In this document: piece by piece, positions 47,279 through 60,416 of the stretch
Position numbering within the stretch: the stretch's first letter is position 1
How the letters are laid out: the number at the start of each line of letters is the position of its first letter
From: Botryosphaeria dothidea
Lineage: Eukaryota; Ascomycota; Dothideomycetes; Botryosphaeriales; Botryosphaeriaceae
Reading direction: 5' to 3'
Assembly (NCBI GenBank): GCA_011503125.2
Contig: WWBZ02000073.1
Coordinates: 2,852,001 to 2,916,000 of the forward strand
Length of the DNA: 64,000 nucleotides
Position numbers and translations under genes: made by a program
The notes under the pieces: generated by a model
The model's input: the letters and a program-made list of their open reading frames with translations, nothing else
Database searches by the model: none
What the model was told of the DNA's origin: nothing

Positions 47279-49179
47279 TGAGGAGAGTGGAAGAAGAAAA
47301 TTAAGACTCAGTATCGCGTCGTTGAGGTCTGCTAATTCGTGCCGTTGTTTTTTCCCCAGCTCGCTTGGGCGACTGGTAAAGAGAAAATGGTTGGAGGAGA
47401 GAGCGAGAAAGAGGAAGCGAACAGCAAAGCAGGCGTCTGGGTGATACCCATGTGCGTGTGTGGGCATTTTCCGATATTTTGTGTTTTCCCATTTGGACCG
47501 GAAGTCTCCGTTTTCATTTGTTATAGGATCCTCTCCTGGCGGGGCGCCAGAGCGGGAGATTTGCATGGCGGGCTCTGTCATTTTCTTTTCCTGCATCTGT
47601 GGACGCTTGCAATGCGTTCTTTGCATCTACTGTCGCGTATTTCGGGCTGTGGCCTTGGCTAAGGTCTTCGGGATCAGAATTTTTTTTTTTGCGTCCTTGC
47701 TCACATCTCTTATCTTGGAAGGAATACACAGTTGTGGGGAAAGGGACGGGGAGGAGTACAGGCACCGTTGCGGTTGGCGGATCTCGGGGTCAAATTTTGG
47801 GGTGGACGGCAATGGAGTGGAGTGTGATTTTTAAAACTAAGCCTGGGGGTGTACATAACGAATGTGACGACATCTCCCTGTGCCCCTCTGCTTGCATTTT
47901 TATTGCAATGGACTAGATATCGACTGGGATGTTGATTCAAGCGGATGGAGAGCGCGTGGAGACGGTTGGTAAGTAGTTCGGTTCGATAGAGGGCGGTTCC
48001 CGGTCATTATTTTCGGATGGCGTGTGCACCCCGCGATCATCACAGTAGCACCGGCCCGGTGTGCAGATTTGGTTGAGCATTGCGCGGTCGGCAACTACTT
48101 TGCGTAGTCGGCATCTACGGGTGATCAGAAGCAGTGGCAGGGGCGCCGTTCTCGGGTGGCTTTTCGGCGCTAGGCCTCGAATTTTTTCCCACCGGTGGTG
48201 GTGGAAGAGCTGGCGCGTGCTAGATCTTGACCCCGCGGAGCCTGAGGACCGCAAGAACTAGAGTCCGGGGAGTGAAATGTGGGTGGTCACCCCGCGGGCG
48301 GGAGAAGAAGATTACCGTGGGCTCATCTCAGGTGACGATTGGGCGTCTCCTGCCTTTCATGGAGGCCGACAGCTTGTCGTTGCTATTTCACCCTCCGTGG
48401 TACACGAGTCGGAGGGCGTGGAATGAGCGCCTCAGCGGCGGCGTTAGTGACGAAAGCGGTCACAAGGCTTTCGCAAACCTAGTGAGGCTCATCGGCGGAC
48501 GGCCCGAACGGTGCCTCACGTCGAACCTCACGCTGGGCGTGGAGGGGGTGCCGCGCGATGAAATTCACAGGGACCAGTTGACGTCCTGTTGAGTTCACGG
48601 GCACGAGGTTCTCCGCACTGATTGGTCAATGGCGGCAGCTATTGGCGGAGAGAGCGGCGCGGGCTGCACGCGAGACGCGTCGTGGAAGCGGGCGGAGAGC
48701 TCGGGCGAGTCTCGGCGCACGGCTGTGATATCATACCACCGCCAGTTGTGCGCCCTGCCACTGCCCCTCGTGCCTCACCCCCGCGACCCTCGCTCTCTTC
48801 CATCCGTTTCCCGCGCCGCACCGCATTGGAAGCTCGGGGCCATCCCGGTCGCACCCTGGCCACCCCCGGGGCTCTGTTCAACTCGCCTGATTGAAAAGAC
48901 CGGATCTCAGCTTACCTTTTGGCAGCCCCAAGCTCCCCAGCTTCCATTCCTCCGTCCGAGCAAATTGTCATAGCTTCTGGCCCTGCTCATCTCCCGCCAC
49001 ACCACAAAGCTGTTTCTTCCCTCCACACACCACACTCCTGTTTTTTCCTCAATTCTCTGTCTCTCCACTCTCCACTCCCCGTCTTTCCCTTCCCCAGTTT
49101 TTTCCTTTCCCTTTCGTTCTTCGCGCTAGCGTGATTGATTGCGTTCTGCAACACAGCACCACCAGTAGAAGCAGCGACC
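47279..49179. other. Spacer, promoter region of ACH1
   Basis: 1.9 kb with no supported gene. A T tract lies near 47682, and a CT-rich leader at 49010-49130 is typical of a strongly expressed fungal gene and belongs to ACH1. Confidence 0.5.
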
Positions 49180-51041
<1,862 letters not shown>

Positions 51042-53720
51042 GTAGAGAAGAAGGGAGAGTGGAAATAGATGAAAAGTAGGAAGGGAATGATCATATATGG
51101 AAGATGTATCTGTGCGAAGATAATTGCATAGGGTTGGCGAATTGCGTAGGGTAGATATCTGGAATGATTGACAGTCTTTTTTTTTATTCTTGTGAATGGT
51201 TCGTCTCTGTCTCGGTGTGCGTATACAGCTTACGGAGAGCGAGAATTCGATATAGCTAGTCTCCTTTATCTTCTCTTCACCGTTCCGAGACTTAATTACT
51301 AAAGAAATCCGTTACTAAAGGAATACCAAAGAGGTAACAAAGAGGAGGGTTCCTTTCTCGGTAAGCAGCCTACCCAGAGCCTCTGCTTAATAAGCGGCTC
51401 GCTATCCTCCCGTTCCTAGATGCTTCTTTCAGACTATAAGCCTCGGAGTAGATAGAATGAGTAGGGCAACATATACCACGGGCTACACTGCGTTCTCTAG
51501 ACTTTCTGAACGTAGTTAAGCCTTTAGAAAATAGTGAGGGAGAAGGGCGGGAAGATAGCAACGGCCTTCACCATGTAGTGGGGTGCACCGTACATTTCGA
51601 AAAGACGCGTCTTGACGCGTCAATTGCGGGGATATAAAACGGACTCGATTCCTGGAAGAAGAGAGAATCCTTCTGGAGTCATTCAATACTTCCTCTCTTT
51701 CCAACCTCGATCTACTTCTTTCTTCTCGTCTTTAATCCACCTCCTACTCCAGGAAAGACAGACATACGGACGCACAATCCCTTCCTGCTGTTACTCCTGG
51801 CCATCTTGCTGATGGCCGAGCAACCTATTATAAGACAACAACAATTCTATACACTATCTCGTAGAGTTGGTTTAGAACGGCCCGTGACTACCGTAAAGAT
51901 GCCTCCAATTCCCAATTCTTCGGATTCTCCGACCCCGACTTCTTCTTCATCATCAGCATCAGCATTGTCGTCATTATCATCATCCGCAGATAATCAACTT
52001 ACAGTTGGGATCGCCAATGTGACCAGTGATTACGTTATCGGTATCCTGCAGATGTTACTGATGGTTTACCTTTGGAAATACCCCAACTAAAGGAACGACA
52101 AAGGTACGCTACATTCAGTCTTCATGGACAGCAAATGTATTGAAATGTTAGCGACGCAGATGCCGAGAACAAGCCTTCGCCAAACCCTGATGTCGTCATC
52201 ATTTGTCCCAAAGCGCTTTGCATAACCACACAGAAAGATAAATCAAGCTCTGGAGACATGTCGGAAGCGGCTGAGCACGGTGTTGAGCTGCCTGTGGAGA
52301 TTTGGAAGTCATTCGATGGAAGTACCGGGCCTGGTGAGAATATACGCGGCGCTGGTTTCACGAAGGATATTATGTCGCCGTTGCCGGGCGCTGAACCCAG
52401 CTAAGGATCTAATGGACCTGATGAGGGCATTATTGATAAGGGGGGAAATGTATTTAAGCCGCAAGCCAAATGCAAAGATATTGGCCAAGACAGCCGTGTT
52501 GCCCGCGAAGCTGTGCACTATGTGCGAAATGGTGCCCATTAAGGGGCTGCGATGTGTCAGCAAGACACGGAAATGGGCAAAAGATCGTTGATGCCAGTAC
52601 CCAAGAAGATATTTACTGCGCGAATGATGGGGATCAAACATCTCAGAGGTGGGAGGGGATGAGCGTTGCTTTAAATAGATGCTGCGTAAAGGTGGATGGA
52701 GCCGAAGCTGGGTTGGTGCGCGACTTGGATTCATTCAGCCATCCTTCACGATTTCCTTGCTGTATTCAGTCATTCGTTATGATTTCATAACCCTACTGCG
52801 TACCTTCTTTCTTTCCCGACACTTCCATACTGAGAGCGTGACTGTTGAGGTGTTTTGCATTGGCTTCATGCTTATGTGTGTCTTCTGTATGTCCCTCTCA
52901 CATCTCCTTGCTGACTGACTTCTTTACATCATCTTTTCAGCCATGCAGAAATGTATTGATCTGAGCGATCAAGAAATATGCAGGGTCTCTTTGCTTTTTA
53001 ACCGAGATGGCAAGGCGTCTGTTGGATGATGTGCTCTACCACCACGATATGCCGGCCTCTAAAACTCTGCTTGATTTTCTCCTACAGATCCCACTGACTG
53101 AAGCTTTCAGGACAGGCTTTACTCTTGGCGATGCCGGCCGCTCCGTAAACTATCCCTGCTGTGGTAACCGCGATGAGACAAATCAATTCCAGACATTTCC
53201 TTCAAGAGAGAATGTAAGGTGCCAGGAAGATCCGCTTCAAGGCCGGGCGGCTGTGCCGCATCAGCCCGGAGAGACGGGGGTCTCACATCTCCGGAGTGCT
53301 TCTCCACATATTGCCGCCGGCCTGCATTCGATCGGCACTCCTACTTCCTTACCGCTTGTCGGCCCGATAATCCTGCCCCGAAGACCTGCCCGACTCGGTT
53401 TGTCTGTGAGTGGTCCACAGATAGTCGTGGAAAGTTCCGTCTCGTCAACGGCTTCCTTAAAGTTGCCCACCAACGCAGAAGGCTTCATGGTTATGCAGAG
53501 TTCTGAGGGAAATGACACGCTGAGTGTGATTCTGGGCATCCGAGCCTCCTTTTGGATATTTTTGATGAACTTGGATGCCAGCCTTAAGCGATGCATCGTG
53601 CAGTGATGTAAGTATGCTTCAGTAATGCTTGGCCATCATCCGGAAGTTTGGAAAATTTCACTTGCATTCTGATCCTTGCATACTGCATAGCCTACCTCTA
53701 CATACAGTTGTTCACGATTT
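51042..53720. other. Spacer ACH1 to isocitrate lyase, with possible retroelement relic
   Basis: 2.7 kb. No intact gene. The first 200 bp are ACH1 3' UTR with a T tract near 51177. The part 51240-52090 looks repeat-like (listed separately). A roughly 85-codon frame near 52151-52408 reads protein-like (SEAAEHGVELPVEIWKSF) but has no start, domain or splice partner I can defend. Confidence 0.4.
51240..52090 (+). repeat. Possible decayed copia-type LTR plus gag start
   Basis: A TA-rich stretch (51240-51540) is followed by tandem palindromes GACGCGTC (51605, 51615), a TATA-like GATATAAAAC and a pyrimidine-rich leader, an order resembling U3-R of an LTR. A Ser-rich frame then ends in VTSDYVIGILQMLL, reminiscent of the copia Gag start. 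No TG..CA borders, primer-binding site or target duplication could be fixed, so this is tentative. Confidence 0.28.
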
Positions 53721-55579
53721 CTACGAGAATTGCGTTTCTGTCACTCCCTCTCCCATTGCGGCGGTGCTTATCAGGCCTCCAGAAACCATCTTCAAGATGC
53801 CATCAATGTAGTTCGCTCCGCTCCATTTTTGGTGGAGAACAACCTCACACCGAGTTTCCAACTGCGGCTCCTGGATCGTCTCCCCGTAAGCGCGCATGCC
53901 ACGTGCAGAAAAGTCCCTAGCGAACATGTCTGTCATGAGTGCGGTGGAGTGCAGGCCCGCAAGCGTGACAAATTGCCAGCAGTAGCCCAGCTTTCCCAGA
54001 CGCGCAATGTACGTCTCCTGCTCCTCGGCCGACATGGCGAGCTTCCAGTTAAATGATGGGGATAGGTTGTAGGCGAGCATCTGGTTCGGCCAGACGGCAT
54101 GCACACCATCGGCGAACTGCTTGGCCTGCTGGTAATCTGGAGTCTTGGACTCCATCCACACCAAGTCTGTAATGGGTGTGGTGAGTAGTTGGCCAGGTGG
54201 AGAGGATCGCGGGATATGTCTTACCTGCATAAGGGGCAAACTCAACAGCTCGAGCAATTGCACATTCGCATCCCCCTTTGTACCGATAGTATCCCTCCTG
54301 CGTTCTGGGCGCTTCCCAGTCGAAGTAGACGTCGTGGCCAAGCAACTGCCTCGCCAAAGCACGGCATTCGCGGTTGCTCTTGCCATGAGCTTTCTTCATG
54401 TACTCGGCAGCCACTGCCTGTTTGTCTTGATACCGGCCAGCATGAACAGCATCAACGACTGCCTCATTGAAAGTCTTCAGCCCAGCTCTCTCAATCCACG
54501 AAGCCTCGACACCAGCCAGATCAGCGCCGGCCGACCCACTCCCACCAGCCGCCGCAAGCACCTCGCCCAGCGGCTCCAGCTCCGCACTCGTCGTCCCCAG
54601 CACGAACGCATGGTCGCGCGGATCGACCGTCGACGTGATCAGCGTCGCGGCCTCGGAATCCGTGCGCGCCACCAGCACCAGCTCGGCCGCCATGATGTCC
54701 GCCTGCGCGCGGCACGCCACCAGCCGGTTGACGTGCTCGCGCACCGGCACCATCACCTTGCCGCCCATGTGCCCGCACTTCTTCGTCCCGGGCGCCTGAT
54801 CCTCAACGTGGATGCCCGCCGCGCCCCGCTCGACGAAGAGCTTGGTCAACTTCATCGTTGCCGTCAAGCCGCCGTGGCCGGTGTCGGCGTCGGCGACGAT
54901 GGGGCGCAGGTAGTCGATGGGCGCGGCGCGCTGGGTGGCCGGTGTGGAGAGCTGCTCGGAGCGCTGCTTGCGGTCGTGGAAGAGTTGGGCTTTGAAGAGA
55001 TGGTCGACTTTGAGGGGGACGGTGTCCTGGTTGCGTGAGTTCGAGGTTTCTTGGGGTGGGGGTGGGACTTGGCTTGCTCACCATGGGGTAGTCGGCGAGG
55101 TCGGGGGAGGGCTCATTCGTGGAGGAGGCTGTTGCGGAGCATTGCCATCCGGAGACGTAGACGGTGTCGAGGTATTTCGCCATTTGCGTGACTTGGACGG
55201 GATCAAGGCACCCGAATGTGAAGCTGACGTCTTTGTTCTGGAAGGAAGATGTTAGCTATGTAGATGAGATAATTGACGTGGCATTGCCTACCTCCCAACG
55301 CTGCTCTAGGATGTGCTACAGCTTCTTGCTCATGGCGTTGCTTGCGTATTGAATTTGGAAGTTGCCTCTCTTGGAGCAGATTTGCTCAGCCGAGTACGGC
55401 CGCTTGGTAGTAGACCAACGGGGAGCACTCCACCATTCCTCTGTAGCCTTGACTTCGGCAGCAAAAGCGGACTCTTCGTCAGTGGGGTGGTTCTTCCCAT
55501 TGAGTTGGCCGAGCGGCTCCACAGACACTTCACGAGCGTCGGCAAGACGGAACTCGCTGACAGTGGTGGAATTTCCCAT
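53721..55579 (-). CDS. acuD: Isocitrate lyase (glyoxylate cycle) with an in-frame TAG at codon 88; possible pseudogene
   Basis: Four exons on the minus strand: 55579-55292, 55237-55082, 55026-54225 and 54166-53721, 563 codons. Apart from one codon the protein is a full isocitrate lyase: [27 protein letters not shown], catalytic loop [41 protein letters not shown] and HQKWSGANY. The usual loop reads KKCGHMAGKV, so Gly replaces Ala. The enzyme splits isocitrate into glyoxylate and succinate. Codon 88 (55318-55316) is TAG inside SKKL(stop)[14 protein letters not shown], where the family has Trp; spacing is unchanged and no alternative splice removes it. It may be a nonsense-inactivated paralogue, an edited or readthrough transcript, or an error. 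SFC1 lies upstream in the same orientation. Confidence 0.9.
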
Positions 55580-56185
55580 TGTGTGGGTGTGATGGAGGAG
55601 CAAAAGATCTGATAGTCTGTGAGGGAACTGTTGCAGGCAAATTGAGACTGTCGCTGAGCCTTTAAATCCCACTCCGCCACCTCTTCAGCTCGGCAGATGC
55701 CCTACCTCCAACATCCGAAGCGTCGACCCGCTCTGATGTATTGTCCTGTTACTGATCGGCAACACTGGCGTGACTATATGATTACCTTCCTAATGACGGA
55801 TTGATGGGACGTCATCATTTTCTCCATGACGCGGCTACCAGGTTTAAGAGTTACGTGTTTTCAGGGGTCCAACGGTGGAGCTTAAGTTAAACAACCCTGG
55901 TCCGTGATACCAGATGCATTAGACTCAGGCGGAACCAGGATTCCAGCTGATTCCCGCTCCGAAAGTGGGCACATCGGATGCATACAAGAGTGCGAAATGA
56001 CTATCATTCACGGAGTTTCCTTGAATAGACAGATGTCAAGCTGGAGCAAAAGGACGGATCACATCTAGTCATTCTAGATTGCTTGGGGGTCTCTTAACCC
56101 CCCTCCATGAGTAACCGGGAAAGTCGGACTGGCGCACAATATTGACAATAGAGCATTTCCAATATGAGACTATCCACAGACTTCT
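55580..56185. other. Spacer upstream of isocitrate lyase
   Basis: 606 bp between the lyase ATG and the SFC1 stop codon. It holds the lyase promoter; no motif could be assigned with confidence. Confidence 0.5.
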
Positions 56186-57238
56186 CTACATCTGTCCTGG
56201 TAGACGACTCTTCACAAACTCATACACGGTAAACGTGACAGCCTGTCCCGGCGCAACCCTGATGACCCGCGGAGTGAGCCCTTTGTAGAATGCTCGCACG
56301 CCCTCCGTTCTCAAAAGATCCACCACAATGACAAAGCTTCTACGTAGTCCGCTCTCACCAGGAAGTCTGGTAGAGTTCTGCAGGCGAGTCTTAATCGTGT
56401 CAATGGGAGCATTACACATGGGTCCAATTGCTCCTGAAATCAAGCCAATCCCGGCGGTTTGATAGCTCGGAGGCTCTTTGACATGCGGCTGGTTTTGCTT
56501 CAATTTGGCTTTGAGCGTCGTATAAACCGTGAAGTTGGCCGCCTGATTGGTGCCTTGTCGAAGTGCGGTCAAGACTACACCCTGATACAAGGCGCCCATG
56601 CCCTCCCTCCACGCAATGGATCCGGCGGCATGGAGTGCGTTGTTGTATCCGGCAAGAGCAGCGGTGCCGCCCACTCCTGGGCCCAGCCTCTGTCCCTGAA
56701 GCCTGATCTTCACAACTTCCATGGGATTGACAATGAAGACTGCTTCAGTGACGCCGGCAGCTAGACCGGCAGAGAAAATGGCTGCGCCATTCAACTGACC
56801 GGCCATGTTCTGAAAGGAAGCCTTGTATGCTTCAAAGGAGGTGAACCGGACGGCCATCTTGGGGCCCATACCGATAACAACGGCATCGAAGCCTCTATAG
56901 AGGGCAAGCACTCCCTCACCGCGCACGATGCGCGAGAAGGTGGCAAAGAAGCCCTGTCGAGTTGTCTGGGCCATTGTTAAGTAACGCAATGACAGCTGTT
57001 GGTGGATCCGGGTACGTACCGACAAAGAAGGTTCTTTGCGGAGGAGTTGCATTCTGACTTTAACAGTGTCCAATGGATGGCAGACACATGCTTCCATGAT
57101 ACCCGCCGCTCCTCCAGCTGAAGCGTATTGCAATTTGTGAGTTCTGGGAGCAGGTGGTGATACGGCAGGGAACTCACCGATCAGGTTTGTCGTGGCCGTG
57201 AACCGAGACAAGCTTGGCTTTGCGATTTGCTCTGACAT
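56186..57238 (-). CDS. acuL: Mitochondrial succinate-fumarate carrier (SFC1/AcuL)
   Basis: Three exons on the minus strand: 57238-57178, 57117-57020 and 56965-56186, giving 312 residues. All three mitochondrial-carrier signatures are present: HPLDTVKVR, NPMEVVKIR and APIDTIKTR. Details specific to the succinate-fumarate branch include GGAAGIMEACVCHPLD, PKMAVRFTSFE, TALRQGTNQAANF and RVAPGQAVTFTVYEF. The carrier brings glyoxylate-cycle succinate into mitochondria in exchange for fumarate and is needed for growth on C2 compounds. Removing introns of 60 and 54 nt restores the family sequence (NLIAGGAAG; LSTTRQGFF). Both introns are multiples of three without stops, so the unspliced frame is also open. 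Its position directly upstream of isocitrate lyase fits a shared role. Confidence 0.93.
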   Translation of the reverse strand: MSEQIAKPSLSRFTATTNLIGEFPAVSPPAPRTHKLQYASAGGAAGIMEACVCHPLDTVKVRMQLLRKEPSLSVRTRIHQQLSLRYLTMAQTTRQGFFATFSRIVRGEGVLALYRGFDAVVIGMGPKMAVRFTSFEAYKASFQNMAGQLNGAAIFSAGLAAGVTEAVFIVNPMEVVKIRLQGQRLGPGVGGTAALAGYNNALHAAGSIAWREGMGALYQGVVLTALRQGTNQAANFTVYTTLKAKLKQNQPHVKEPPSYQTAGIGLISGAIGPMCNAPIDTIKTRLQNSTRLPGESGLRRSFVIVVDLLRTEGVRAFYKGLTPRVIRVAPGQAVTFTVYEFVKSRLPGQM

Positions 57239-58261
57239 TGTTTCTTCAAATTCGTTGGGCTGTAGTATGGTAACTTGCAAGGTACTCTTTCACTGCTTTA
57301 TCTCTCAGGTTCTGCCCGGGAATTTCTATTCCGTTCACTGCAAGGTAGCTAGATACCGAGCGTGGCACAGAGATCTCTGCCTTTGGCAACACCCATGCGA
57401 CAGTATTGTCGAGTCTGTGTGGGGCCGACATGAAGTTGGCAGCATCGATACCACTCCCGAGACCTTTCGCAATTCGCAACACATGCCGCGCGTCATGACA
57501 TCCGCTCGCAGTTCCTCCATCGATGACAGTGGACGTGTAAGTCACCCACGTCTTGCGACGGTATATGCCGAGCCACCCCGGCGAGGGACAATGTGCGCCT
57601 TGTCGAATCCCAGCATACCCAATTGGCCGGTATACACGTTGCGTGTCCGCGCGGTAATTAAAGTGGGCTATTCAGAACATCAGAGCCCCATTGGAAACAT
57701 TGAAAAAAAGAAATCATATCAAAAATTGCAACAGCTGTCCTTCTTGACCTGACCACTACAGGTGCGGATTTGCTGCCGAATCGTAGAATAGAAGGACGAA
57801 TTAAAGTAGTCGGCAATACCTCGTATCTTCTCCAAGGGTTCTGAAAGGAGTATCTGGAGGCAGATGATCGGCATGCTTGTTACACACAAGAACCTCGGTA
57901 TTTCCGGGATCCTTTCCGGGATGTACCCACTATCCAGAATCCAATGCTTGCCTCCAATTACGCGTCTGTGTGATATTCGTAACATTACCATTTTGATACA
58001 ATAGACCCAAACTTTGTTCCACAAGTCTCGGTTGCCATGCTTTACAGACATTCTTGGCATGCTGCTTTCCTGATTGCATTATCTTCGGGCTCCACCATGA
58101 GAGAGAGCAATAGCAATATAATTGCGATTTAGCGAGCGCTATGGGCTGCCTTCTTTGTACAACAAAGTGGAAGTTTCCGTTTGAGTTCAGTGTCTTTATC
58201 TATCAGTTCAGGACATCGCGACAGTATCCAACACCATTCTGTCAGATCCATCAACCGCATA
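57239..58261. other. Divergent promoter region SFC1/LrgAB
   Basis: 1.0 kb. A 113-residue minus-strand frame at 57719-58060 has no domain and AT-rich codon use; it is not supported as a gene. No motif is assigned. Confidence 0.45.
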
Positions 58262-59984
58262 ATGAGGGTCTTTAGAAACTTCACTGTGCCAACGGTACTC
58301 AAGACCGGGAAAATATCAGCATTTGTACGCGACTCCCCCCACCCGTGTATAACGAGGCCCAGTTAACGAAAGCTACTTTCAGGCCACCAACTCCTGCTTC
58401 AAGAGCATCCTGAGATCATGGATTCTCGTACCGTTCGGCATCGTCGTGATGCTTTACTTCGTTCTAGCACTTGATGCTCTGATCGGTTTGGGAACAGTAT
58501 CATTTCCCGCCAGTGTCGCGTGTCTGTTGATTCTCTTCTTTGCACTTCTCGTCGCCGATCGCGTTTTGAGCGAGAAGGCTATGAGCTGTCTGCTGAGGGT
58601 CATCGACGTGCCGATCGGGTTCGCACTTCGAACGATGAATCTGTATTTTACTCCCAGTTTCATTCTTCTCCCACTCAGCAAAATGATCAGTGGTGCTGAG
58701 ATCGGCGCATTGATCGGGGTGTTCGTGATTGGGTACATTGTTCAGTTTGCCGTAACTGCTTACGCGTCACGAGCCATCCAATTCCTGCTACAGAGATTTC
58801 GAAGGCGCAAAAGCTCTAAGTCAGAAGAGGATGGAACTGTAGACGGAGTCAGGTAATATTTCATTTTCACAATCACTTCGATTTAACTGACGATGAGACA
58901 GTGAACTGTCCGACCCGCCTGCAACAACGCATGATGCTTCCCGGCATGCATCATCACAAGATACAGATGAGAAGGAAGAGGGCGTTGCGCAAGATCAACC
59001 ATTCTCTGATACCCAAGTGAGTCCGACAACTGAGTCGTCGGATCCGCGTACTTCGAGTCAGAAACTGGCGGATCGTATGTTGAAACACCTCGACATTCTC
59101 ATTTATCTATGCATCTTCATCTTCATCGGTATACCGGTCTGGTTCTCGACCGGCTATTCAATGCCCATATTCCTCTCCTTCAACGTCCTCGCATTCTTTG
59201 CCGCCAACGCCATCCCCCCAAAGATCAAAAGAATCGCCCACCCAGTCATCATCACCGCGCTCTGCAGCGTCCTGGGCATCTGGGTCATCTCCCTCACCCG
59301 CGGCCTGAGCCTGGCGGAAGGCCTAGGCCTCTACAAAATCGACGTCAACTACCTCCAATACTTCCGCGGCACGCGCGGTCTCCCGCTGCCCGGCGCCGGC
59401 GACATGCTCTCGAGCCTGCTCGACGCCAGCATCGTCGCGCTGGCGATGCCGATGTACCAGTACCGCCGGGAGCTGCGCCGCTTCCTCCTCGCCATCCTCG
59501 GCCCTGTCCTCGCGCTGACCCTGCCCTCGCTCTTCGGCTACCCGCCCCTGTGCTTCGCGCTGGGCATCTCGGCCACCCGCAGCCTCGCCATGGCACCCCG
59601 CAGCGTGACCCTCGCGCTTGCCCAGCTGTCGTCGAGCAATCTCGGCGGCGATGCGTCGGCCATCTCGCCGATTGCCGTGGTGAGCGGCATTTCGGGGCCG
59701 ATTTTTGGGCCGACGATTTTGCGCTTGTTGCGCATTCCGGAAGGTATGTTTTCCATGCGTGGACTAGAGTTCTTGCTAATGATGCTGTGGCAGATGATTA
59801 CGTGACGACTGGTGTAGTGTTTGGTGCGAATTCCTCGGCCATAGCCACTGCCATGCTGTTACAGAAGGACCGCAGGGCGGCGGCGCTGAGCTCGTTGTCT
59901 ATGAGCGTATTTGGAATTCTGTTCGTTGTCCTGACAGTCATCCCTGCTATAGCAACATACGTGCGGGGCTTGGTTGGGTTGTAG
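58262..59984 (+). CDS. LrgA-LrgB fusion membrane protein (PLGG1-like glycolate/glycerate carrier architecture)
   Basis: Four exons (58262-58324, 58383-58852, 58902-59743, 59794-59984) encode 521 residues. The N-terminal half is LrgA-like, with about four membrane segments and the landmarks VSFPASVACLL and NLYFTPSFILLPLS. A hydrophilic acidic loop (about 170-235) follows. The C-terminal half is LrgB-like (PF04172), with segments such as FLSFNVLAFFAANAIPP, HPVIITALCS, GISATRSLAM and SGISGPIFGP. Bacterial LrgA and LrgB are separate murein-hydrolase or pyruvate-transport regulators. The plant fusion PLGG1 exports glycolate and glycerate from chloroplasts. The fungal substrate is unknown; with isocitrate lyase nearby, a C2/C3 acid is a reasonable guess. 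The small first exon (21 codons) rests on splice sites and phase only. Confidence 0.85.
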
Positions 59985-60416
59985 TCAAGCCCGGTTTTTC
60001 TTAGTTGTCAGTAGCAGAAGTATGAGGAGAGGCTCAGACTTTGCCTTTCTGATTGTTACTTTGCGTAGTCCCTAAGAACTTTCGTTAAAGTATAGTTTTA
60101 CTCGGGGCTCGCAATTTGGAGGGCAAGTTGGCTGCCTTGCTGATATTTGGTGGTGAACATGATTCCTCGCAAGCTTTCTTTGGGTTACGAAATTATGAAA
60201 TTGAGTAGATCGAAAATAAGTTTTGGGTTGAAGGAAACACCTGTTGGTATCCTCATTTTATGAACGTTCTGTCTGAGGTTCTTGTCTGGTTTTCCATTGA
60301 GTCCACCCTGCGCCGACCCTGCAAAAATCAAAATGGTGGCGAAGGCTAAGAAACTGCGACAACCAAACTAAATCAAAAAAAGATCCAACCTCTTAGCCCA
60401 CTGGCTGTCAACTATC
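59985..60416. other. Convergent spacer
   Basis: 432 bp holding 3' ends of the LrgAB gene and of the convergent small gene. Nothing else was seen. Confidence 0.5.

Noticed and set aside
52151..52408. Protein-like open stretch (SEAAEHGVELPVEIWKSF)
   Set aside because: About 85 codons, no start ATG near its beginning, no domain and no splice junction that joins it in phase to the upstream Ser-rich frame.
57719..58060. 113-residue minus-strand frame between SFC1 and LrgAB
   Set aside because: No recognisable domain, AT-rich codon use unlike neighbours, and it lies in a divergent promoter.
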